Origin: Myxococcales bacterium | GTDB taxonomy: Bacteria > Myxococcota_A > Polyangia > Polyangiales > Houyiibacteriaceae | Direction of reading: 5' to 3' | Length of the DNA stretch: 5,979 nucleotides | Assembly: GCA_013002645.1 (NCBI GenBank) | Contig: JABDJF010000228.1 | Location: 1-5,979, forward strand | Shown: positions 1 to 5,643 of the stretch, piece after piece | Layout: every line of letters begins with the position of its first letter | How positions within the stretch are numbered: position 1 is the first letter of the stretch | The notes under the pieces: generated by a model | The model's input: the letters and a program-made list of their open reading frames with translations, nothing else | Told to the model about the DNA's origin: nothing | Databases searched by the model: none | Position numbers and translations under genes: made by a program

Positions 1-700
1 TGATGCCGGCGTCGAGCGCGACCGGGGGCTTGTCCATCGTGCCGCCCGTCCAGACGGCGCCAAGCTCTTCGGCGAGGGCCTGATGCTTCTCGCGATCGCG
101 GGTACAGACGTAGGCCTCCGCTCCGCGCGCTCTCGCGATCTGGATCGCGACATGACCGGCGGCGCCAAATCCGTAGAGCCCGAGGCGGGCGCCCGACCAA
201 TCGTCGATGCCCGTCTTCGAAAGACAGCGGTAGCCGATGATGCCGGCGCAAAGGAGGGGCGCCGCTTGCAAGTCCGAAAAGCCGTCGGGCAGCGGGTAGG
301 TGAAGCGCGCCGGCGCCACTAGGTATTCCGCAAATCCTCCGGGAACGGTCCAACCAGTGAAATCGGGGGAGTCGCAGAGGTTCTCGCGTTGGCTGGTACA
401 GAACGAGCAGCAGCCGCAGGTGCGGTGAAGCCAGGCAACGCCGACGCGCGCGCCGATTTGGCGATCCGTCACGGACGCGCCGAGGGATTCGATCGTACCG
501 ACGACCTGGTGACCCGGGATGATCGGGGTGCGCCGGACTTCGAGATCACCTTCGACGACGTGGAGATCGGTTCGACAGACGCCGCAGGCATCTACTTTGA
601 TCCGGACCTCGTCTGCAGATGGCTGGGGGACGTCGACATGCCCGAGACGTAGAGGATGGGTCTCGATTGGAGCGGGAGTGTCGAGAAGAACTGCGCGCAT
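1..700 (-). CDS. Zinc-binding alcohol dehydrogenase, 3' end cut by window edge
   Basis: Medium-chain, zinc-dependent alcohol dehydrogenase, expected to oxidise alcohols or reduce aldehydes with NAD(P) in the cytoplasm. The ATG at 700 opens an unbroken frame of 233 codons that runs off the left edge, so roughly the last third is missing. Visible motifs: catalytic-zinc region GVCRTDLH (Cys42), PGHQVVG with His64, and Cys151 in LLCAGIIGY. Structural-zinc cysteines are 95, 98, 101 and 109 (C-x2-C-x2-C-x7-C). The Rossmann glycine motif is YGFGAAG at 176-182. The IETHPLRL, GVAWLHRTCG and LLCAGIIGYR stretches resemble the 'zinc-binding alcohol dehydrogenase family' group close to TIGR02822, recalled from memory. 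A weak AAGG lies 9 nt upstream of the ATG. The usual Glu after the zinc-ligand His is Gln65. It diverges from the hydrolase gene to its right. Substrate unknown. Confidence 0.93.
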   Translation of the reverse strand, partial: MRAVLLDTPAPIETHPLRLGHVDVPQPSADEVRIKVDACGVCRTDLHVVEGDLEVRRTPIIPGHQVVGTIESLGASVTDRQIGARVGVAWLHRTCGCCSFCTSQRENLCDSPDFTGWTVPGGFAEYLVAPARFTYPLPDGFSDLQAAPLLCAGIIGYRCLSKTGIDDWSGARLGLYGFGAAGHVAIQIARARGAEAYVCTRDREKHQALAEELGAVWTGGTMDKPPVALDAGI

Positions 701-741
701 CTCGTCTGACCTTACCACTGGCCAAACGCGGATCTGCTACA

Positions 742-758
742 CGCGCAAATCTTGCGCG
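742..758. promoter_or_regulatory. Perfect inverted repeat, possible operator between divergent genes
   Basis: CGCGCAA (742-748) and its exact reverse complement TTGCGCG (752-758) are separated by 3 bp. The site sits in the 126-bp region between the divergent alcohol dehydrogenase and hydrolase genes, 42 bp upstream of the dehydrogenase ATG and 69 bp upstream of the hydrolase GTG. The size and symmetry suit a dimeric repressor or activator site. No regulator gene is visible in the window, and a T-tract that would suggest a terminator is absent. Confidence 0.35.
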
Positions 759-786
759 GACACTCATCGGCTATCGGAGTCAACAA

Positions 787-815
787 TTGCACTGAACGCA
801 CGGTTCCGATATACG
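787..815 (+). promoter_or_regulatory. Weak sigma70-like promoter for the alpha/beta hydrolase
   Basis: TTGCAC at 787-792 and TATACG at 810-815 are separated by 17 bp, the optimal spacing. Matches to consensus are 3/6 for the -35 and 4/6 for the -10. Transcription would start near 822, only about 5 nt before the GTG start at 827, which would leave no room for a Shine-Dalgarno. An in-frame stop at 818-820 rules out a start further upstream. Confidence 0.3.
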
Positions 816-826
816 CCTAGACCAAG

Positions 827-1987
827 GTGGCGCGTGAAGCTCAGCAAACTTGGGATGCTCCGAACATCGGCAGAGCGAGCGGGATTTCCCTCAAGAGCGG
901 TGGCGCCGAGCTGGCTGCGAACGCCAAACCGAGTCGCCTGATTCAGAAGCTCGCATACCGAGCCGACGGCTTCCTCGTCTCTCAGATCAGCAAACTTCAG
1001 CCATCCGATCTGAAAGATCCTCCGGAGCTGGTGCACGACCTGACCGCGTTTGCCTCGAGCGAAGACTACAGGACCTACCGCCATAGCGCGCGCGAGGTGT
1101 TCCCGACTCCGGGGCGAATCGCAGTCCGGAAGCGCTGGCTGGCGCCGCAGCGCGTCGGCTACGCCGAATGGAGTTGGCACAGCGCGCACCCGCTGCTCTT
1201 CAAGGACGTCAAACGCGAATATCGGAGTCACAGAGACAATCGGACGGCCCTGCTCCGGACGCTGAATCTGCGGATCAAGGGGAAGCCGATGGCAATCCTC
1301 GTGAACGGGTTTTCGTCCGGCCACCATCTGATGGAGCGGGTCGCCTGGCCGATGCGGGAGTTCTTTCGTCAAGGGATTGGAGTTTCGCTCTTTGCGCTGC
1401 CGTTCCATGGGCGGCGCGGACACGCGTTTCCGCCCGAGTGGCCGCAACAAGACACGGCCTTCACCATCGAAGGCTTCCGCCAAGCGGTCTGGGATCTGCA
1501 GATCGCGATTCGCGCCATGCGAGACGCAGGCGCAAGCCACGTCGGTGTCGTTGGCATGAGCCTCGGCGGCTACACCGCATCTCTGCTGGCCACGGTCACC
1601 TCGAACGTCGACTTCGTGCTCGCCTACATTCCGATCTGCAGCGTCGCAGACGTCATGAACGACAACGACTTGGTGCCTGGCACCGGCGACATTCAGCGAA
1701 CGCTCTACGAAGGCTACCGCGAGCAGCTGGTTCCCATCACACCGGTCTGCCGCATGCCCAAGGTCGAACCGGAACGCGTCTCGATCATTTCAGGCGAGTA
1801 CGATCGCCTCGCGACGGTAGAACACGGCCAACGCCTCGCCGACCACTTCGGCACCGAGCTCATCAAGTTCCCAGGGGGCCACATCGTTCAAAATCGCCGC
1901 GCGCAAGCCTTCCGAGAGGCACTGGAAGGTTTCCAAGATCGCGGTGTACTTCCGCGGAAGCGATGGACGAGGCGGAGCAAGCGGTAG
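827..1987 (+). CDS. Alpha/beta hydrolase (possible ABHD18-like)
   Basis: 386-residue serine hydrolase, predicted to cleave an ester or similar acyl bond; substrate unknown. The nucleophile elbow GMSLGGY (243-249) gives Ser245. Asp326 in SGEYDRLAT and His352 in FPGGHI complete a plausible catalytic triad, and NGFSSGHH (160-167) lies where the oxyanion loop is expected. The first 150 residues form a long N-terminal extension before the core fold and are not recognisable as a separate domain. The layout and the WSWHSAHPLL segment recall ABHD18-type proteins (Pfam PF09752), but this is a memory-based guess. No signal peptide is visible, so it is probably cytoplasmic. GTG at 827 is the only ordinary start before Met155: a stop lies in frame at 818-820. 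There is no real Shine-Dalgarno. The C-terminus is very basic (RKRWTRRSKR). The gene converges on the acyl-CoA dehydrogenase with 35 bp between stops and no visible terminator. Confidence 0.88.
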   Translation: MAREAQQTWDAPNIGRASGISLKSGGAELAANAKPSRLIQKLAYRADGFLVSQISKLQPSDLKDPPELVHDLTAFASSEDYRTYRHSAREVFPTPGRIAVRKRWLAPQRVGYAEWSWHSAHPLLFKDVKREYRSHRDNRTALLRTLNLRIKGKPMAILVNGFSSGHHLMERVAWPMREFFRQGIGVSLFALPFHGRRGHAFPPEWPQQDTAFTIEGFRQAVWDLQIAIRAMRDAGASHVGVVGMSLGGYTASLLATVTSNVDFVLAYIPICSVADVMNDNDLVPGTGDIQRTLYEGYREQLVPITPVCRMPKVEPERVSIISGEYDRLATVEHGQRLADHFGTELIKFPGGHIVQNRRAQAFREALEGFQDRGVLPRKRWTRRSKR

Positions 1988-2022
1988 CGTTCGAGCGCGG
2001 CTCAATGCTGCTGGGAGACCGG

Positions 2023-3174
2023 TCAATATGACTTCGGCAACTCGAGCGTGTGCTGAGCGATGAAGTTCAGAATCATCTCTCGGCTTACCGGCGCGATACG
2101 CAAGGTCCGCGCCATCCCCCAAAGCGAAACCAGGCCGTATTCCTCGCTCATTCCGTTCCCACCGTGAACCTGAATCGCCGTGTCGACGGCGCGGGTCGCG
2201 GCTTCACCGGCTGCAAACTTCGCCATGTTGGCCGCTTCGCCCGCATCTTCTCCCTGATCGAAGAGCCAGGCCGCCTTCTTCGTCATGAGACGCGCGAGCT
2301 CCACTTCGATCTTGGCCTCGGCGAGGGGATGGGCGATCCCCTGATGAGCGCCGATCGGCTTGCCCCAGACCGCACGCTCATTCGCGTATCGTGATGCCTG
2401 CTCGATCGCAGCGAGCGCCGCACCGTTGGCCAGCGCTGCACCGAGAATTCGTTCGGGGTTGAGACCCGTGAACACCTGCGCGAGACCCTGGCCTTCGTTG
2501 CCCAGCAAACGATCGGCGCTCAGGCGAACCCGATCGAAGAACAGCGTGAACTGTCGGTCAGTCCCGGGGATCTGCATTCGAATCAATGTCTTTTCGACAC
2601 CGGGGGCGTTTGCGTCGACGATGAATAGCGACAGTCGACCGCGCCCACCTTCGGCGCCTCCGGTGCGGGTCACCACGAGGATCGCATCTGCATCGTCGGC
2701 GCCCGAGATGTAGTACTTGGTGCCGGACAGAACCCAATCGTCCCCATCGCGCACGGCACTGGTTTCGAGACGGTGGGTATTCGAGCCTGCGTTCGGCTCG
2801 GTGATCGCGAACACCATTTTTTTTTGGCCCGTGGCGAGCTTGGGCAGCCAGCGTACCTTCTGGGCCTCGGTTCCGAACCGGGCGATCACCGTCGCGCAAA
2901 TCGCAGGAGAGACGAGTAAGAGAAGCAGCGGACAGCCGGCCGCCGCGAGCTCTTCGCAAACGATCGCAAGCTCGTAGATCCCGAGTCCGGCCCCGCCATA
3001 TTCCTCGGGCGTATTGACGCCAATGAAGCCGTGTTCGGCGATTTCTTGCCAGAGCTCGTCCGGGGACAAGCCTTGCCGCGCCTTCTCGGTGTAGTACTCG
3101 CGCCCGTACTTGCGCCCGATCTCTGCGACCTGTTTGCGGAGCATCTGCTGCTCGTCGCTCTCTACGTACGACAT
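2023..3174 (-). CDS. Acyl-CoA dehydrogenase
   Basis: 383-residue FAD-dependent acyl-CoA dehydrogenase, the family that introduces the alpha,beta double bond in acyl-CoA and passes electrons to electron-transfer flavoprotein. Length and architecture are complete: helical N-terminal domain (about 1-115), beta domain with FAITEPNAGSN (122-132), and C-terminal helical domain with RAVWGKPIGAHQG (267-279, FAD-contacting Arg and Gln). The second signature QVHGGNGMSEEY (335-346) places Glu345 where medium-chain acyl-CoA dehydrogenase has its catalytic Glu376. The first signature has Asn132 where the family usually has Asp. The usual C-terminal 'YEGT' region is replaced by ARTLRIAPVSREM, a variant I associate with many FadE-like paralogues. 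Chain-length preference cannot be read. The ATG at 3174 gives a normal N-terminus but has no clear Shine-Dalgarno. It lies 37 bp downstream of the HAD gene on the same strand, probably in one operon. An A9 tract encodes residues 117-120. Confidence 0.96.
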   Translation of the reverse strand: MSYVESDEQQMLRKQVAEIGRKYGREYYTEKARQGLSPDELWQEIAEHGFIGVNTPEEYGGAGLGIYELAIVCEELAAAGCPLLLLLVSPAICATVIARFGTEAQKVRWLPKLATGQKKMVFAITEPNAGSNTHRLETSAVRDGDDWVLSGTKYYISGADDADAILVVTRTGGAEGGRGRLSLFIVDANAPGVEKTLIRMQIPGTDRQFTLFFDRVRLSADRLLGNEGQGLAQVFTGLNPERILGAALANGAALAAIEQASRYANERAVWGKPIGAHQGIAHPLAEAKIEVELARLMTKKAAWLFDQGEDAGEAANMAKFAAGEAATRAVDTAIQVHGGNGMSEEYGLVSLWGMARTLRIAPVSREMILNFIAQHTLELPKSY

Positions 3175-3211
3175 GAAGCGGTCGTATCATGAAGCGCTCG
3201 GGTCGTCGCGC

Positions 3212-3883
3212 TCACCATTGCAGGATGGGCCAGCCTCGTTGCCGGGCGGCCCGCTTCAACCTCGGATCGGGACTGACCACACGAGGATACCCGACGGCCG
3301 TCAACATGGGTGCGTCGCTGTACGAGTCGGTGTAGAAGTAGCAGTCGGCGAGGTCGATGCCTCGCTCCGAAGCCCAAGCCTGCGCGCGCGTGACCTTTCC
3401 AGGCCCGTGGCAGAGCGGCGACACGAAGGTCCCGCGAAGTTTTCCGTCTTCATCGGCGGGGAAGTCGTTGGAAAGGAAGTCGTCGAACGCCCAGGTATCG
3501 CGAGCGGCGCGCGACGCGAACGCAGAAGCGCTGGTGAGCAGGACGAGAGGATGCCCCTGCTCTCGATGCTCGGCAATGGCGTGCTTGGCGCCCGGCCGAA
3601 GATGATGCGCGACGTCGCGTGCAAACCAGTCGCGCGTCTCCGCGTCGAGACCCTCGTAAGACCTCCCCCGATAGTGACCCACCGCTTCGTTGAACGCCGT
3701 CTCGATGTCGATGAGCGAAAGGTGATAGAGCACGTTCCAGACCAGCACCCGGCCGAACTGCCGAACCGAAATGCTCCCTGCAAGGAGCTCGTGCTTGGCC
3801 CAGAGCGTCGAGCTGTTCATGTCGAGCAGCGTGCGGTCGAGATCGAAAAAAGCGGCGGACTGGGAAGTCGTGTGATTCGGCAT
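3212..3883 (-). CDS. HAD-IB family phosphatase
   Basis: Haloacid dehalogenase-superfamily hydrolase of the IB (SerB-like) type, 223 residues from the chosen start, predicted to remove phosphate from a small molecule; substrate unknown. Numbered from this start, motif I is FFDLDRTLL with nucleophile Asp14 and acid/base Asp16. Motif II is LLTSAS (Thr117), motif III Lys163 in HGPGK, and motif IV DSYSD (Asp186, Asp190, Mg binding). An all-helical cap sits between motifs I and II, as in the IB subfamily; it resembles the TIGR01490 group, recalled from memory. The ATG at 3883 puts motif I about 13 residues from the N-terminus, as is usual. An in-frame ATG at 3934 would add 17 unremarkable residues and run through a dyad-symmetric site, so it is less likely. 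Neither has a strong Shine-Dalgarno. It is probably the first gene of an operon with the acyl-CoA dehydrogenase. Confidence 0.92.
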   Translation of the reverse strand: MPNHTTSQSAAFFDLDRTLLDMNSSTLWAKHELLAGSISVRQFGRVLVWNVLYHLSLIDIETAFNEAVGHYRGRSYEGLDAETRDWFARDVAHHLRPGAKHAIAEHREQGHPLVLLTSASAFASRAARDTWAFDDFLSNDFPADEDGKLRGTFVSPLCHGPGKVTRAQAWASERGIDLADCYFYTDSYSDAPMLTAVGYPRVVSPDPRLKRAARQRGWPILQW

Positions 3884-3904
3884 GGATTGAGGCGGAAGCT
3901 TTGA

Positions 3905-3937
3905 TCGATCTGGAACCTGGCGCCAGAGGTTCATCGA
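3905..3937. promoter_or_regulatory. Imperfect dyad in divergent HAD/HhH intergenic region
   Basis: A perfect 10-bp palindrome CTGGCGCCAG (3917-3926) is nested in outer arms that share almost the same centre: AACC at 3914-3917 with GGTT at 3928-3931, and TCGAT at 3905-3909 with ATCGA at 3933-3937. It lies between the preferred starts of the two divergent genes (3883 and 3997), where an operator would be expected. GC-rich DNA produces short palindromes often, so the nested outer arms are the main support. Confidence 0.3.
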
Positions 3938-3996
3938 CTATTGCCTTTGCCACGATCTGCTGGCTACATGAGCGCGTGGATTCCGGCCCGGCAGTC

Positions 3997-4890
3997 GTGA
4001 CAAACGAGCAAATCGCTGCGCTCCTCGAACGGGTGGCCGAGCGTCTCGAGACGCAGCACGCGAACATGTATCGAATCGACGCGTACCGCGCCGGCGCGGC
4101 CGTGGTTCGAGCTCACCCGAGCAGCATTCAAGACCTCGCGCTCACCGAAGGGCGCGATGGCCTGGACGCACTTCCACAAATCGGCACGAGCCTTTCCGGC
4201 TCGATCGATGAAATCGCACACACCGGCAGGCTGCGCATGCTCGGCCGGCTCGAGGGGACGCTGTCCGCAGTCGAGTTGTTCAAGACGGTCCCCGGAATCG
4301 GCGAAGAGCTTGCGGAGCGGATTCATCGGGAGCTCGACATCGACACGCTGGAAGCCTTGGAGGTGGCCGCGCACGACGGACGACTCGACGCGGTGGCTGG
4401 CTTCGGCCCGCGAAGGCTCGAGGCCGTCCGCGACATCCTGGCAACGATGCTCACGCGGTCTGCCCGCGGAAGGGCGCGCAGGTTCTCGGAGCTTCGGGAC
4501 TTGGGCGCCCAGATCACGACGCCCTCGACCGTCGAGTCCAAACCCGGTGTCGGTCTGCTGCTCGAGATCGATCGAGACTACCGAGAGAAAGCCGAAGCGG
4601 GGGAGCTCCCTCGTATCGCGCCTCAGCGAAACAACCCGGATGGCGCCGCTTGGCTGCCCATCCTTCACCGCTATGAAGACGGCTGGCACTTCACCGCCCT
4701 CTACTCCAACACCGATCGTGCCCACGAGCTTGGCCGCGTTCGAGATTGGGTAGTCGTGTACTTCGAGCGCGACGGTCATGAAGGACAGTGCACGATCGTC
4801 ACCGAGTACCGCGGACCACTCACCGGCAAGCGGGTGGTCCGCGGACGTGAAGATGAGATCCTCGCGCTCGACGCGCCCGAGAATCAATAG
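3997..4890 (+). CDS. HhH protein: PolX-like N-terminus, non-polymerase C-terminus
   Basis: 297-residue protein from the chosen GTG start. Residues 1-85 resemble the 8-kDa N-terminal domain of DNA polymerase beta/X, including a helix-hairpin-helix at LPQIGTSL (59-66). A second HhH follows at VPGIGEELAERI (98-109) and a third-like turn at GFGPRRLEAV (135-144), in the order seen in bacterial PolX. The polymerase palm and PHP domains are absent. Instead residues about 180-290 form a compact domain with the stretches AWLPILHRYEDGWHFTALYS, RAHELGRVRDWVVVYFE and GPLTGKRVVRGRE. I recall this pairing from uncharacterised 'helix-hairpin-helix domain-containing' proteins and know no function. Predicted to bind DNA through HhH-backbone contacts. 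The residue aligned with the Pol beta lyase Lys72 is Ser69. The frame is open back to TTG 3901 and GTG 3976, but homology starts at MTNEQIAALL. Its stop overlaps the esterase 3' end. Confidence 0.87.
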   Translation: MTNEQIAALLERVAERLETQHANMYRIDAYRAGAAVVRAHPSSIQDLALTEGRDGLDALPQIGTSLSGSIDEIAHTGRLRMLGRLEGTLSAVELFKTVPGIGEELAERIHRELDIDTLEALEVAAHDGRLDAVAGFGPRRLEAVRDILATMLTRSARGRARRFSELRDLGAQITTPSTVESKPGVGLLLEIDRDYREKAEAGELPRIAPQRNNPDGAAWLPILHRYEDGWHFTALYSNTDRAHELGRVRDWVVVYFERDGHEGQCTIVTEYRGPLTGKRVVRGREDEILALDAPENQ

Positions 4891-5591
4891 CCGGTCGTCG
4901 ACAGGAATCCGCCAAGCTCTTCGAGGACCGGCATTGGGATCTCGTGGCCGCCTCGAAAGGGAACCCACTTGGTCGAAAGCCCTGCTCCGCGCATCTCGTC
5001 CCTGAGGTGTTCGGCAGCGTCGAACGAAAGGAGCGGATCGTTCTGGCCGTGGCTTTGAAAAACAGGCACCTCGCGCTTCGGTGCCATCCCGGCCTTCCAC
5101 GCTTTGAGGTTCACCGGCGTGCCGGAAAGAATCACCAAGCCCCCGGGGGTGACGTTTCTCGTGAACACGGCATTGCATGCCGCCATCGAGCCTTGAGAGA
5201 ACCCGCCGACGAACAGGCGCTCGCTCGGCACGCCGAGCTCCCGTTGGAGGGCTTCGATCATTTCGACGACCGCATCGGTCGCATCCTCCATCCCGGGAGG
5301 GATCTCCTGGGCATAGCTGCGCGGCCCCTCGGCCATGGCCTGCTCTGCGCGCGCTAGGTCGAGCATCCACCAGGCGCGTGCACCGAAGAGCCCGGGAATT
5401 TCGTGTGGGGCCTCTGGAAACGCGAAGCGGATAGCGCGCGGCACCTCGAGAACCCGCCATAGACCGACCAAGTCGGTCCCCGGCGCGCCGAAGCCATGCA
5501 TCAAGACAACGAGCGGCCCATCGCCACCACCTTGCCGATCCTCGCCTCCCGTCAACCGAACCGTGATGCCCGCAAATCGTTGTTCTCGCAT
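4884..5591 (-). CDS. Phospholipase/carboxylesterase family serine hydrolase
   Basis: 235-residue member of the phospholipase/carboxylesterase group of the alpha/beta hydrolases (Abhydrolase_2), the family that includes acyl-protein thioesterases and YpfH-like esterases. The fold is complete. HGFGAPGTDL (32-41) forms the oxyanion region, GGFSQGSM (129-136) the nucleophile elbow with Ser132, SHGQNDPLL (180-188) supplies Asp185, and FRGGHEIP (212-219) supplies His216. No signal peptide is visible, so it should act in the cytoplasm on small esters, lysophospholipids or acylated proteins; the substrate cannot be read. The ATG at 5591 gives the usual N-terminus. No Shine-Dalgarno precedes it, but a TATACT element lies 8 nt upstream, suggesting a leaderless transcript. 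The last 7 bp, including the stop, overlap the 3' end of the convergent HhH gene. Confidence 0.95.
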   Translation of the reverse strand: MREQRFAGITVRLTGGEDRQGGGDGPLVVLMHGFGAPGTDLVGLWRVLEVPRAIRFAFPEAPHEIPGLFGARAWWMLDLARAEQAMAEGPRSYAQEIPPGMEDATDAVVEMIEALQRELGVPSERLFVGGFSQGSMAACNAVFTRNVTPGGLVILSGTPVNLKAWKAGMAPKREVPVFQSHGQNDPLLSFDAAEHLRDEMRGAGLSTKWVPFRGGHEIPMPVLEELGGFLSTTGY

Positions 5592-5607
5592 GGGCGCGGA
5601 GTATAAC
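5580..5607 (+). promoter_or_regulatory. Sigma70-like promoter for the membrane protein gene
   Basis: TTGTTC at 5580-5585 (3/6) and TATAAC at 5602-5607 (5/6) are separated by 16 bp. The predicted transcription start near 5614 leaves a 5' leader of about 30 nt carrying the Shine-Dalgarno at 5632-5638. The -35 lies inside the first codons of the divergent esterase gene. Confidence 0.45.
5600..5605 (-). promoter_or_regulatory. -10-like element for the esterase gene
   Basis: On the minus strand this reads TATACT (5/6 match to TATAAT), ending 8 nt before the esterase ATG at 5591. A start site about 7 nt downstream would fall at or next to the ATG, giving a leaderless or nearly leaderless mRNA. No convincing -35 was found 16-18 bp upstream, which lowers confidence. 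It shares four bases with the plus-strand -10 at 5602-5607. Confidence 0.4.
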
Positions 5608-5631
5608 CTGGTGCCATGATTCCGCCCCGTA

Positions 5632-5638
5632 AAGGAGG
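5632..5638 (+). promoter_or_regulatory. Strong Shine-Dalgarno for the membrane protein gene
   Basis: AAGGAGG, complementary to the 16S rRNA 3' end, lies 5 nt before the ATG at 5644. It is the only strong ribosome binding site in the window and fixes the start of the last gene, suggesting efficient translation. Confidence 0.85.
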
Positions 5639-5643
5639 GACCG

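Noticed and set aside
742..758. Reading the CGCGCAA inverted repeat as a Rho-independent terminator
   Set aside because: It lies between divergent gene starts and has no T-run after either arm, so an operator is the more sensible reading.
764..1540. 258-codon antisense frame over the alpha/beta hydrolase
   Set aside because: The opposite strand has a complete catalytic triad in a hydrolase fold; the antisense product has no recognisable motif.
1988..2022. Terminator in the 35-bp convergent gap
   Set aside because: No stem of useful length and no T-tract on either strand.
1168..2031. 287-codon plus-strand frame overlapping the hydrolase
   Set aside because: Arg/His-rich out-of-frame translation with no motif, overlapping a well-supported gene.
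3110..3904. 264-codon plus-strand frame over the HAD gene
   Set aside because: The minus strand has all four HAD motifs; the plus frame is a compositional shadow.
3941..3970. TTGCCT-N18-TACATG as a promoter for the HhH gene
   Set aside because: Only 3/6 matches in each box; not distinguishable from chance.
3964..5460. 498-codon open frame on the minus strand across the HhH and esterase genes
   Set aside because: It is antisense to one convincing gene and out of frame on the same strand with another. Its composition is Arg/Ala/Gly-rich with no recognisable motif, as expected from high-GC third positions.
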